64,000 bases of DNA from JBAYIE01 sp965279165 (GCA_965279165.1 OZ257140.1:2914001-2978000), one strand, 5' to 3'. Shown: positions 36,461 through 44,625, counted from the stretch's first letter. Numbers and translations: made by a program. Notes: generated by a model from the letters alone, not told the origin.

Positions 36461-37707
36461 GCAAAATTGTTGGTTTAGTAGTATATGTAATCGGCTTGAA
36501 GTTGTATCAAACTGCAATAAGAGTGCTGTCGCCTTTTAATACGCGTGCCTCAAAAATGCGCGAGGGAAGAAAGGGTGAATTTGAAAGGATAAAAACTACT
36601 TTGCAACCGGAAAATCGCAAAAGAATTTGGTATCATTGCGCATCACTTGGCGAATTCGAACAGATTCGTCCAATATTAGAGAGATTGAGACAAATGAAAT
36701 CGGATTTTGCAGTTGTTGTAACCTTTTTCTCTCCTTCCGGTTTTGATCAACGTAAAAATTATCCGTTGGCAGATTATGTATTTTATCTGCCATTCGACAG
36801 CAAGACGAATGCTAAAAGAATGGTTGATTTGGTAAATCCAACACAGGTGTTTTTTGCCAAATATGATTTATGGTACTTCTATCTCAATGAATTAAAAAAT
36901 CGGGGGATACCAGTGTATTTGGTGTCGGCAAATTTTCGCCCAACCCAGATCTATTTCAAATGGTATGGTGCTTTTTTTAAAGAAATACTATTTGCATTTA
37001 CCCATATTTTCTCCCAATTCAAAACCAGCACCGAATTATTACATGCAATTGGGTTAAAGCAAGCATCGACCAGTGGTGATACTAGATTCGACAGGGTATT
37101 GGAATTGGCAAAAAATGCAACCGACAACATGATATTGGATGGTTTTACCAAAGATTCATTTGTTTTGGTTTTAGGTAGTTCGTATGATAAAGAAGATTTA
37201 ATTGCAGCAGGTTTGAAACTTCGGGATTTAAATCTCAAGCTAATTGTTGCGCCTCACCATATTGGAGAAAAGAGAATTGCAGAGTGTGAAAATAATTTCG
37301 GGATTACTAATGTTTTACGTTATTCAAAAGCAAATAACAGCAATATACAAGAAGCCCGGATTTTGATACTGGATAATATGGGAATGTTAGGCAATTCATA
37401 TAGGTATGCCGACGCTGCATTTGTTGGTGGAGGATTTGGCAATAATGGCATTCATAATATCCTTGAACCGCTAGCTCATGGTGTTCCGGTTTTATTTGGG
37501 CCGAATAACCATGCTAAATATCCGGAAACAATTTTAGCCATGAATAATAAGGTTGGATTTTGTATTACAGGAACCAACGAATTAGATGAATTTATAAAAA
37601 AATCTATTCTACCCAAGAAGGAAAGAGAAAATTTACAGTTGCTTTGTGCCGAGTATGTAAATAGCCAATGTGGTGCCACCGACCGAATAATAAAGGCACT
37701 GAATTAA
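36457..37707 (+). CDS. waaA: 3-deoxy-D-manno-octulosonic acid (Kdo) transferase
   Basis: 416 residues, GT30 family. An N-terminal membrane anchor (about 1-20) is followed by WYHCASLGEFEQIRP, where the catalytic Glu lies in the GEF motif, then FFSPSGFDQRK and VPVLFGPNNHAKYPE in the CMP-Kdo-binding domain. It transfers Kdo from CMP-Kdo to lipid A precursor at the inner membrane. Four-base overlap with the upstream barrel gene. Confidence 0.92.
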   Translation: MSKIVGLVVYVIGLKLYQTAIRVLSPFNTRASKMREGRKGEFERIKTTLQPENRKRIWYHCASLGEFEQIRPILERLRQMKSDFAVVVTFFSPSGFDQRKNYPLADYVFYLPFDSKTNAKRMVDLVNPTQVFFAKYDLWYFYLNELKNRGIPVYLVSANFRPTQIYFKWYGAFFKEILFAFTHIFSQFKTSTELLHAIGLKQASTSGDTRFDRVLELAKNATDNMILDGFTKDSFVLVLGSSYDKEDLIAAGLKLRDLNLKLIVAPHHIGEKRIAECENNFGITNVLRYSKANNSNIQEARILILDNMGMLGNSYRYADAAFVGGGFGNNGIHNILEPLAHGVPVLFGPNNHAKYPETILAMNNKVGFCITGTNELDEFIKKSILPKKERENLQLLCAEYVNSQCGATDRIIKALN

Positions 37708-37844
37708 AATAGATTCCGGTTCTTCTTTTGGTATTTGAAAGGAGTGTTATTAGCAATTACATGGCAAAGGTATGGTATAACAAAAAACCGCTATGTAAAT
37801 GGAATATCAATAAGTATACTTGCAGTTCGTATCGATAAGTAAAA

Positions 37845-39002
37845 ATGGAAGAATTGAATATCAGTTTCAAAGAGACAGAAAACCAGCAGATGGTAAAGCA
37901 AATGGCAAAGGATTTTGCAGAAAAATATATCCGACCTTTTGTGATGGAATGGGATGAAGCACAAAAATTCCCTAAAGAAACAATGCAGGAAATGGGAAAA
38001 CTGGGATTACTAGGGGTTTTGGTTCCTGAAAAATACCAGGGCGCAGGATTGGGTTATTATGAATATGTTGCGGCTATACAAGAAATTACGAAAGTGTGCA
38101 GTTCTGTTGGTTTATCCATGGCTGCGCATAACTCTTTGTGTACCGGACATATTTTGCAATTTGGAAATGAAGAACAGAAAGAAAGATGGCTTCCTAAACT
38201 TGCAACAGGCGAATGGATTGGAGCCTGGGGTCTAACGGAGGCCAATACCGGTAGCGATGCATTGCGAATGAAATGTGTAGCTAAGCAAGATGGAGATCAT
38301 TGGATTTTAAACGGCGCTAAAAATTGGATTACACATGGTATTTCGGGAGAAGTTGCCGTGGTGTTAGCGCGTACAGGCGACTTATTGGATTCGAATGGCA
38401 TCACCGCATTTGTGGTTGAACGTGGAACACCCGGATTCAGGGGTGGAAAAAAGGAAAATAAATTAGGAATGCGTGCTTCAGAAACGGCAGAAATGATTTT
38501 TGAAGATTGCCGTATACCCGCTACCCAAATTTTGGGAAAAGTAGGAGAGGGTTTTAAACAAGCAATGAAGGTATTGGATGGAGGACGCATATCGATTGCT
38601 GCACTCTCTTTGGGTATTGCAAAGGGAGCATATGAAGCTGCGAAAAAATATGCACAGGAAAGGGAACAATTCGGACAGCCAATTGCTAATTTTCAAGCGA
38701 TTTCTTTCAAACTTGCCGACATGGCTACACGCATTGAAGCTGCTGAATTATTGACTTATCAAGCTGCTGATCTAAAAATGAAAGGCAAGCCTATGACCAA
38801 AGAGTCGGCAATGGCAAAATACTATGCCAGTGAAGTTGCAGTTTTTGCATCCAATGAGGCCGTTCAAATATTTGGAGGATATGGATATACAAAAGATTTT
38901 CCGGTAGAGAAATTTTATCGCGATTCAAAACTGTGTACCATCGGTGAAGGAACAAGTGAAATTCAGAAGCTGGTTATAGCCAGAGCGATATTGAAGGACT
39001 GA
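37845..39002 (+). CDS. Acyl-CoA dehydrogenase
   Basis: 385 residues, the standard length. It has FAD/substrate motifs AWGLTEANTGSDA and GWITHG-like NWITHGISGEVA, EDCRIPATQILG, and the C-terminal IFGGYGYTKDFPVEKFYRD, CTIGEGTSEIQ with the catalytic Glu of this family. It catalyses alpha,beta-dehydrogenation in fatty acid or branched-chain degradation; chain length is not predictable. Monocistronic, with no electron-transfer flavoprotein genes nearby. Confidence 0.92.
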   Translation: MEELNISFKETENQQMVKQMAKDFAEKYIRPFVMEWDEAQKFPKETMQEMGKLGLLGVLVPEKYQGAGLGYYEYVAAIQEITKVCSSVGLSMAAHNSLCTGHILQFGNEEQKERWLPKLATGEWIGAWGLTEANTGSDALRMKCVAKQDGDHWILNGAKNWITHGISGEVAVVLARTGDLLDSNGITAFVVERGTPGFRGGKKENKLGMRASETAEMIFEDCRIPATQILGKVGEGFKQAMKVLDGGRISIAALSLGIAKGAYEAAKKYAQEREQFGQPIANFQAISFKLADMATRIEAAELLTYQAADLKMKGKPMTKESAMAKYYASEVAVFASNEAVQIFGGYGYTKDFPVEKFYRDSKLCTIGEGTSEIQKLVIARAILKD

Positions 39003-39497
39003 AGGGAGGGGGTGATGGCTAATGGGTAATGGCTGAAGGGTAATGGCGCATGGTCGCATAATAACAATCATCATACGAATTCAATAATTGAAGTTAAAAA
39101 TGTATTCACCGAAAAAGCTTTGAATTATTTCTGTTTATTGTAAAAATTTCCTAAGCATACCAAAAGAAAGTTTATCAAAGATTTCTAATTGTAGTTTACT
39201 CTGCAGATGGATCAAAAGTTGAAAAGTAAATACCTACAATAATTTGGCATTGATAGTATTTACTGCCATTAACAGGCTTAGTCAAGAACAATGCTATTTA
39301 CAGCCTAAAATTGATTTTGGTATATTTGCAAATAAACATGTTTCGAATAGGCATTGTGCTTCAACTCCCTACTATTGCCAATTCTGATACCGTTAAACAC
39401 TATTTAATTTCTGCATAAAGAAACAAGAATCACAATAGCTTTCTATTAGTAGTTACTTCATTTTTGGGCTTTATTTGTCTTTCTAACCTATGAAATC
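39003..39497. other. Long intergenic region, AT-rich
   Basis: 495 bases. The left end has a TAATGGG/GGGTAAT heptamer tract (39013-39050). TATATTTG at 39321-39328 is an exact -7 box upstream of a 26-codon frame (39338-39418) that I do not call as a gene. Otherwise no recognisable feature. Confidence 0.5.
39013..39050. repeat. Heptamer tract (GGGTAAT)
   Basis: GGTAATGG words in 7-base phase. The complementary word CCATTACC dominates the tract at 39889-39943 on the other side of the four-helix bundle gene. Confidence 0.7.
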
Positions 39498-39854
39498 ATG
39501 AGAAATTTCAGAGAACTCAAAATATGGGATAATTCAATGCAGATTATCATTCCTATTTATATAATCACCAGCAAATTTCCATTGGAAGAGCGATTTGGAT
39601 TGACTTCGCAAATGCGAAGAGCGTCTGTTTCAATTGCCTCTAATATTGCAGAAGGTTGCAGCAGAAACAGCAACAAAGAATTCAGAAGATTTCTTGAAAT
39701 ATCCTTAGGTTCCGCCTACGAACTCGAAACCCAATCCATTATAGCCGGAGAGCTTGGCTATATATCCAAAGAACAATTAGCCGGCTTCCTTCTGAATTTT
39801 GTTGCGTTACAAAAACAAATCAACACACTAATTAATAAACTAAAAATCGAATGA
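39498..39854 (+). CDS. Four helix bundle (S23-like) protein
   Basis: 118 residues of the family once named 23S intervening-sequence protein. Typical features are FRELKIWDNSM at the start, FGLTSQMRRASVSIASNIAEG, and RRFLEISLGSAYELETQ. The role is unknown; family members often sit in variable chromosomal positions. Here it is flanked on both sides by complementary heptamer tracts. Confidence 0.9.
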   Translation: MRNFRELKIWDNSMQIIIPIYIITSKFPLEERFGLTSQMRRASVSIASNIAEGCSRNSNKEFRRFLEISLGSAYELETQSIIAGELGYISKEQLAGFLLNFVALQKQINTLINKLKIE

Positions 39855-39888
39855 CCAATTTCTCTTCCAAATTTGGAATCTTCGCAGC

Positions 39889-39943
39889 CCCATTACCCAT
39901 TACCCATCTGCCATTACCTATTACCCATAAGCCATTACCCATC
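39889..39943. repeat. Heptamer tandem repeat (CATTACC)
   Basis: Seven to eight units of CATTACC with variants CATCTGC, TATTACC and CATAAGC, in strict 7-base phase. Confidence 0.85.
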
Positions 39944-40025
39944 AGCTATAAGCTACATTCCTTGCTTAATCCAAATATTTCCCCTAATATTGCATCCCCC
40001 TTAAAATAAGAAGGGAGACTTAGGG

Positions 40026-40035
40026 AAAGGAGGTG
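40026..40035 (+). promoter_or_regulatory. Full-strength Shine-Dalgarno sequence of rpsU
   Basis: AAAGGAGGTG, complementary to the 16S 3' end, stands 7 bases before the rpsU ATG. Other genes in the window lack such a site, as expected in this phylum where the anti-SD is normally sequestered on the ribosome. It probably serves autoregulation of bS21. Confidence 0.85.
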
Positions 40036-40042
40036 TATAAAA

Positions 40043-40240
40043 ATGATATTCGTAAACGTAAAAGAAAATGAATCTTTAGACAGAGCGCTAAAGAAATTTA
40101 AAAAGAAGTTTGAGAAGACCGGAGTTGTAAAAGAACTGCGCGAGCGTCAATCATTCACCAAACCTTGTATTAAGAAACGACAAGAGAAAATTCATGCATC
40201 CTATAAGTTGTTTTTACAACAACAGGAAAGCAATGCTTAA
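40043..40240 (+). CDS. rpsU: 30S ribosomal protein bS21
   Basis: 65 residues, basic. Family pattern VKENESLDRALKKFKKKFEKTGVVKELRER, with the C-terminal KKRQEKIHASYK. In Bacteroidota, bS21 helps hide the 16S anti-Shine-Dalgarno tail. The gene has a strong SD sequence (40026-40035) and its own intrinsic terminator downstream, so it is an independent unit ahead of xerC. Confidence 0.95.
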   Translation: MIFVNVKENESLDRALKKFKKKFEKTGVVKELRERQSFTKPCIKKRQEKIHASYKLFLQQQESNA

Positions 40241-40274
40241 TGCAGTAATTTCTAACTTATAACAAGCAATTATT

Positions 40275-40311
40275 AAACCCTGTAGCTATTAGTTACAGGG
40301 TTTTTTGTTTT
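40275..40311 (+). terminator. Intrinsic terminator after rpsU
   Basis: AAACCCTGTA pairs perfectly with TACAGGGTTT around a 9-base loop and is followed by TTTTTTGTTTT. Confidence 0.9.
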
Positions 40312-40350
40312 ACGGAATATTGTGGTAATTTTGAATAGAGATTGTTGGGT

Positions 40351-41247
40351 ATGATAACCGAAAAGACTGAAAAATTTGTTCAATTCCTTACCTACGAAAA
40401 GAAATTTTCTCCGCATACCATAAGCAACTATTCTTCAGATATTCTACAATTCACTCAATTTCTGGAATTAACTTATGGAATAAGCCAAGTAACCGCTATT
40501 ACACATTTACAAATTCGTTCGTGGATTGTATCACTCATGAATGAAAAAATTTCGGCCCGTTCTGTTGCCCGAAAAATTTCGACACTTAGATCCTTTTTCA
40601 AATTCCTGAACAGGGAGGGCGATTTAACTTTTAATCCTTTACAAAAAGTGAATTTGCCTAAAACGGTAAAAAGACTTCCGGTTTTTGTTGAAGAAAAACC
40701 AATGAATCGCTTGTTTGATCAGGTTTTGTTACAAACTGAAGGAGATACCTTGGAAATGCAACGCAATCGATTAATTCTATTGTTATTCTATTCAACAGGA
40801 ATACGTTTATCTGAGTTAATTGGGATTAAAAAGCAGGATGTCGACCAGAGTAGGGGGACCTTAAAAGTACTGGGTAAACGTAATAAAGAACGGATTATCC
40901 CGTTAACTTTAGAGGTTCTTGTCGAGATTAAGAAATTTCTGGATTTGGAGGAGCAACTAAAATTTAACAGCGAATACTTGTTTTTAACAAATAAAGGAGA
41001 GAAATTGTATCCTAAATTGGTATACCGGATAGTAAATAGTAGTTTGGATATGGTGACATCGATCGAAAAAAGAAGTCCGCATGTTTTGCGCCACACATTT
41101 GCAACCCATTTATTGAATAAAGGAGCCGATTTAAATGCAATAAAGGAGCTCTTGGGACATGCAAATCTGGCAGCCACGCAAGTTTATACCCACAATAGTA
41201 TCGAACGATTAAAACAAGTTTACAAGAAAAAGCACCCACGTGCCTGA
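40351..41247 (+). CDS. xerC: Tyrosine recombinase XerC/XerD
   Basis: 298 residues. The N-terminal SAM-like DNA-binding domain contains LTYEKKFSPHTISNYSSD. The catalytic set is visible: Arg in STGIRLSELIG, Lys in LGKRNKERIIP, HVLRHTFATH (HxxR), then LLGHANLAATQVYTH with the second His and nucleophile Tyr. It resolves chromosome dimers at dif. The position between rpsU and hpf is conserved in the phylum, so it is housekeeping and not a phage integrase. The ATG at 40351 is preferred over TTG at 40342. Confidence 0.9.
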   Translation: MITEKTEKFVQFLTYEKKFSPHTISNYSSDILQFTQFLELTYGISQVTAITHLQIRSWIVSLMNEKISARSVARKISTLRSFFKFLNREGDLTFNPLQKVNLPKTVKRLPVFVEEKPMNRLFDQVLLQTEGDTLEMQRNRLILLLFYSTGIRLSELIGIKKQDVDQSRGTLKVLGKRNKERIIPLTLEVLVEIKKFLDLEEQLKFNSEYLFLTNKGEKLYPKLVYRIVNSSLDMVTSIEKRSPHVLRHTFATHLLNKGADLNAIKELLGHANLAATQVYTHNSIERLKQVYKKKHPRA

Positions 41248-41324
41248 TAAAATTCCTGTCAAAACAAAATAACAGAGGCTAGTGGTTAGGACAGGTAACT
41301 GCTACTTCGCAAACGAAACATACC

Positions 41325-41633
41325 ATGAAAATAAACATTCAATCCATCCATTTTGATGCCGACCAAAAGTTACTTGAATTTATCAACCGAAAAATTGAAA
41401 AGGTATTGACTTTTTTTGATGATATTAAAAGTGCAGATGTGTACTTGCGGGTTGAAAAGGATAGTGAAAAAGAAAATAAGACCATAGAAGTAAAATTAAA
41501 TATCAATGGAAATCCGATTTTTGCTACCGAAAAAAGCAGCACATTTGAAACCGCAACAGATATGATTGTAGATAAACTGGTGGCCCAAGTAAAAAAGCAC
41601 AAAGATAAATTATACGAAAAAGCATCTTCTTAA
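41325..41633 (+). CDS. hpf: Ribosome hibernation promoting factor (short HPF/RaiA)
   Basis: 102 residues, short form without the C-terminal dimerisation domain of long HPF. The pattern MKINIQSIHFDADQKLLEFI ... VEVKLNINGNPIFATEKSSTFETATDMIVDKL is characteristic (second part paraphrased at its edges). It binds the 30S subunit in stationary phase. It is followed by an intrinsic terminator. Confidence 0.92.
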   Translation: MKINIQSIHFDADQKLLEFINRKIEKVLTFFDDIKSADVYLRVEKDSEKENKTIEVKLNINGNPIFATEKSSTFETATDMIVDKLVAQVKKHKDKLYEKASS

Positions 41634-41653
41634 TAATTGATATTCAAATAGAA

Positions 41654-41686
41654 AGGTCCGGAATAATTAATTCCGGACCTTTTTTT
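41654..41686 (+). terminator. Intrinsic terminator after hpf
   Basis: AGGTCCGGAA pairs with TTCCGGACCT around TAATTAA, followed by seven T residues. It separates the xerC-hpf unit from the tRNA-tuf operon. Confidence 0.92.
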
Positions 41687-41784
41687 ATACTAAATTTGGT
41701 AATGTTCAAATAATCCCCCAACTTCGCGCCCCTGTTACGCTTCCAACATCTCTTTAAATAATTTTACAAAAAGTTTGCTTCCTA

Positions 41785-41815
41785 TTTGCATTCATCCTGC
41801 AAAACACTACATTTG
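41785..41815 (+). promoter_or_regulatory. Promoter of the tRNA-tuf operon
   Basis: TTTG, 19 bases, TACATTTG: a complete match to the Bacteroidota housekeeping promoter consensus TTTG-N19-TAnnTTTG. It lies 64 bases before the first tRNA and after the hpf terminator. Confidence 0.8.
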
Positions 41816-41878
41816 CAGTCCTTTTTTAAGGATAGTGTGGTGTTGGTAGTTCTTTGCAGTGAAAGCAATATAAAAAAA

Positions 41879-41951
41879 GCCACTTTAGCTCAGCTGGTAG
41901 AGCAACTGATTTGTAATCAGTAGGTCGCTGGTTCGATCCCGGCAAGTGGCT
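41879..41951 (+). tRNA. tRNA-Thr (anticodon TGT)
   Basis: 73 bases. Acceptor GCCACTT pairs with AAGTGGC, discriminator T. Anticodon arm ACTGA-TTTGTAA-TCAGT. T arm with GGTTCGATCCC. CCA is not encoded, so it is added after transcription. Confidence 0.95.
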
Positions 41952-42016
41952 CAGTGGTCTGTTGTGGTTTGGAAGCCAATCAAGATTTTGAATAAGGTAG
42001 TTGCCTTATTTTGAAC

Positions 42017-42099
42017 GGGGAGATACCAAAGTGGCCAACTGGGACGGACTGTAAATCCGTTGTCTTACGACTTCAAAGGTTCGAATCCTTTTCTCCCCA
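42017..42099 (+). tRNA. tRNA-Tyr (anticodon GTA)
   Basis: 83 bases, class II with a long variable arm. Acceptor GGGGAGA pairs with TCTCCCC, discriminator A. Anticodon arm ACGGA-CTGTAAA-TCCGT. No CCA encoded. Confidence 0.95.
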
Positions 42100-42103
42100 C
42101 ATC

Positions 42104-42150
42104 GTCCACCATAGCTTGGCGAAGGTGGACAACAAAGCAACCCGGGTTGC
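42104..42150. repeat. Two palindromes downstream of tRNA-Tyr
   Basis: GTCCACC...GGTGGAC (42104-42130, 13-base loop) is a copy of a family also found at 58679-58705. It is followed at once by the perfect 14-base palindrome GCAACCCGGGTTGC (42137-42150). Confidence 0.8.
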
Positions 42151-42225
42151 TGATAATATTGCTTTCAAACGGAATTGGATTTCGGGAAAGTAAAATCATC
42201 TTGGTTAAACCCAAGGTAAAAAAAT

Positions 42226-42298
42226 GCGAGAGTAGCTCAGTTGGTAGAGCGACAGCCTTCCAAGCTGTAGGTCGCGGGTTCGAGCCTCGTCTCTCGCT
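42226..42298 (+). tRNA. tRNA-Gly (anticodon TCC)
   Basis: 73 bases. Acceptor GCGAGAG pairs with CTCTCGC, discriminator T. Anticodon arm ACAGC-CTTCCAA-GCTGT. T arm GGGTTCGAGCC. No CCA encoded. Confidence 0.95.
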
Positions 42299-42320
42299 CG
42301 AAATGATAGGACATTGGACT

Positions 42321-42347
42321 TGGTCATTGGTGCATTACCAATGACCA
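42321..42347. repeat. Inverted repeat between tRNA-Gly and the Thr array
   Basis: TGGTCATTGGT pairs perfectly with ACCAATGACCA around GCATT. Partial repeats of the same word (CCATTGACCAATGAC) follow up to 42365. Confidence 0.8.
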
Positions 42348-42373
42348 ATCGCCATTGACCAATGACTTAAAAA

Positions 42374-42673
42374 GCCGTTGTAGCTCAGTGGTAGAGCATC
42401 CGCCGGTTGGCGGAGAAGAGGTTGAGAAGATAGGAAGTGAAGAAATAAGCCGTTGTAGCTCAGTGGTAGAGCATCCGCCGGTTGGCGGAGAAGAGGTTGA
42501 GAAGATAGGAAGTGAAGAAATAAGCCGTTGTAGCTCAGTGGTAGAGCATCCGCCGGTTGGCGGAGAAGAGGTTGAGAAGATAGGAAGTGAAGAAATAAGC
42601 CGTTGTAGCTCAGTGGTAGAGCATCCGCCGGTTGGCGGAGAAGAGGTTGAGAAGATAGGAAGTGAAGAAATAA
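42374..42673 (+). repeat. Four tandem 75-bp truncated tRNA-Thr copies with replaced anticodon arm
   Basis: Units start at 42374, 42449, 42524 and 42599 and are essentially identical. Each begins with the exact acceptor 5' strand and D arm of the intact tRNA-Thr at 42674 (GCCGTTGTAGCTCAGTGGTA, then GAGCA). The anticodon stem-loop is replaced by the perfect hairpin TCCGCC-GGTT-GGCGGA. GAAGAGGT, shared with the real gene, follows, and then unrelated purine-rich sequence without T arm or 3' acceptor strand. Not functional tRNAs. Because 75 is divisible by three, long false reading frames with 25-residue repeats arise. Confidence 0.95.
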
Positions 42674-42745
<72 letters not shown>

Positions 42746-43003
42746 CAAGTAGTTGGGGAAGAAGGTCAAGGGTACTTCCGATTAATATCGGAACCGAAAG
42801 CTTTCAAGTTCTTTCAACCACAAAGATTTGGAAGGAAAAATAGCAAGTATAGGTGAATAAGGTTGCTATTTCGGTCAAAAAACTATACAAAGGGTGTAGT
42901 TAACGTGAGGAGAGAAGGGTTAATAAAGCAGAAACTAAAATGCAATCGATTAACCAATGAAAAAGGAAACTCAATATAAATAAAACATAAAAATTAAATC
43001 AGT

Positions 43004-44191
43004 ATGGCAAAAGAAAAATTCGACCGCAGCAAACCGCACGTAAATATCGGTACTATCGGTCACGTTGATCACGGGAAAACTACCTTAACAGCTGCTATTA
43101 CAAAAGTATTATCAGATGCAGGTCTTTCTGAGGCACGTTCATTTGAATCTATTGACTCTGCGCCGGAAGAAAAAGAGCGTGGTATCACTATTAACACTGC
43201 TCACGTAGAGTATTCAACAGCAAGCCGTCACTACGCACACGTAGATTGCCCGGGTCACGCGGATTATGTAAAAAACATGGTAACAGGTGCTGCCCAAATG
43301 GATGGCGCTATACTTGTTGTTGCATCAACAGACGGACCTATGCCGCAAACACGTGAGCATATCCTTTTGGCTCGCCAGGTTGGAGTTCCTCGTATCGTTG
43401 TATTCATGAATAAAGTGGATATGGTTGACGACGAAGAATTATTAGAAATCGTTGAAATGGAAATCCGTGATTTGTTAAGCAAATACGAATTCCCTGGACA
43501 AGAAATTCCTATTATCCGTGGATCTGCCTTAGGTGGATTAAACGGAGAAGCTAAATGGGTTGAGAAAATCATGGAATTGATGAATGCAGTAGATACTTAC
43601 ATTCCGGTTCCTCCTCGTGCAACTGAACTTCCTTTCTTGATGCCGGTAGAAGATGTGTTCTCGATTACAGGTCGTGGAACTGTTGCTACAGGACGTATCG
43701 AGCGCGGAATCATCAACTCTAACGAAGGTGTTGAAATCATCGGTCTAGGTGCTGAAAAATTAACATCAACGGTAACAGGTGTTGAAATGTTCCGCAAAAT
43801 TCTTGACCGTGGTGAAGCTGGAGATAATGTTGGTTTATTGTTACGTGGTATTGAAAAAGAAGCTATCCGTAGAGGGATGGTTATTTGCAAACCGGGTTCA
43901 GTAACACCGCATACAAAATTCAAAGCTGAAATTTACGTATTGTCAAAAGACGAAGGTGGACGTCACACTCCGTTCTTTAACAAATACCGTCCACAGTTCT
44001 ATTTCCGTACTACAGACGTAACTGGCGAAACCCAATTACCTGAAGGAATGGAAATGGTTATGCCTGGTGATAACGTTACGATTACTGTGCAGTTAATCGC
44101 ACCAATCGCAATGGAGAAAAACTTACGTTTCGCTATCCGTGAAGGTGGTAGAACAGTAGGTGCCGGACAGGTAACTGAAATTTTAGACTAA
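43004..44191 (+). CDS. tuf: Elongation factor Tu
   Basis: 395 residues. G1 GHVDHGKT (19-26), G3 DCPGHAD with the catalytic His, G4 NKVD and G5 GSA are all canonical. Domains 2 and 3 are complete to GRTVGAGQVTEILD. It delivers aminoacyl-tRNA to the ribosome. It sits in the tRNA operon between the Thr and Trp tRNA genes, as is usual for the phylum. Codon choice is strongly biased, fitting high expression. Confidence 0.98.
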   Translation: MAKEKFDRSKPHVNIGTIGHVDHGKTTLTAAITKVLSDAGLSEARSFESIDSAPEEKERGITINTAHVEYSTASRHYAHVDCPGHADYVKNMVTGAAQMDGAILVVASTDGPMPQTREHILLARQVGVPRIVVFMNKVDMVDDEELLEIVEMEIRDLLSKYEFPGQEIPIIRGSALGGLNGEAKWVEKIMELMNAVDTYIPVPPRATELPFLMPVEDVFSITGRGTVATGRIERGIINSNEGVEIIGLGAEKLTSTVTGVEMFRKILDRGEAGDNVGLLLRGIEKEAIRRGMVICKPGSVTPHTKFKAEIYVLSKDEGGRHTPFFNKYRPQFYFRTTDVTGETQLPEGMEMVMPGDNVTITVQLIAPIAMEKNLRFAIREGGRTVGAGQVTEILD

Positions 44192-44254
44192 TCATAGTTT
44201 AAGTAGATACTGAATGTTGGGTAATTTGATTATCCAACATTTGGTGTCTCATAA

Positions 44255-44488
44255 ACGAGTGTAGTTCAAGGGTAGAATAGTCCCGCACGTGCGGGATTGA
44301 TGGGAGTTCGGTAGAGGAAAAAATTGATGTTGGTTTTAAAAGTTGAATAATGAAAAAGTTAAAACCAATAAACGAGTGTAGTTCAAGGGTAGAATAGTCC
44401 CGCACGTGCGGGATTGATGGGAGTTCGGTAGAGAAAAAAATTGATATTGGTTTTAAAAGTTGAATAATGAAAAAGTTAAAACCAATAA
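44255..44488 (+). repeat. Two tandem 117-bp truncated tRNA-Trp copies with replaced anticodon arm
   Basis: Units start at 44255 and 44372, with the intact tRNA-Trp at 44489 in the same phase. Each keeps the 5' acceptor strand and D arm (ACGAGTGTAGTTCAAGGGTA, GAATAG). The anticodon arm is replaced by TCCCGCACGTGCGGGAT, a perfect palindrome core. TTGATGGGAGTTCG matching the real gene follows, then unrelated AT-rich sequence with the inverted repeat GGTTTTAA/TTAAAACC. The two copies differ at only a few bases. Confidence 0.95.
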
Positions 44489-44559
44489 ACGAGTGTAGTT
44501 CAAGGGTAGAATAGCGGTCTCCAAAACCGTTGATGGGAGTTCGAATCTCTCCACTCGTG
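44489..44559 (+). tRNA. tRNA-Trp (anticodon CCA)
   Basis: 71 bases. Acceptor ACGAGTG pairs with CACTCGT, discriminator G. Anticodon arm GCGGT-CTCCAAA-ACCGT. T arm GGGAG-TTCGAAT-CTCTC. It lies between tuf and secE, the classic bacterial position. Short fragments resembling its T arm (GGGAGTTCGAAT, GGAGTTCG) recur just downstream, at 44570-44610. Confidence 0.95.
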
Positions 44560-44625
44560 CAAAAGTAACTTGGGAGTTCGAATGGCATCAATAGCAAGGA
44601 GTTCGCCCATGTAATTGCAAAAGCA

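Noticed and set aside
39338..39418. 26-codon frame after an exact -7 box
   Set aside because: Too short, no homology or ribosome binding site; TAnnTTTG occurs by chance in AT-rich DNA.
40351..41247. Phage or integron integrase
   Set aside because: The rpsU-xerC-hpf context and full XerC/D motifs indicate the housekeeping dimer-resolution recombinase; no attachment site or phage genes nearby.
42374..42673. CRISPR array
   Set aside because: The whole 75-base unit is repeated without variable spacers, the repeat is tRNA-derived, and no cas genes are present.
44199..44597. 132-residue minus-strand frame with 39-residue repeats
   Set aside because: Same cause: the 117-bp tandem tRNA-Trp copies. 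It runs antisense over an intact tRNA gene.
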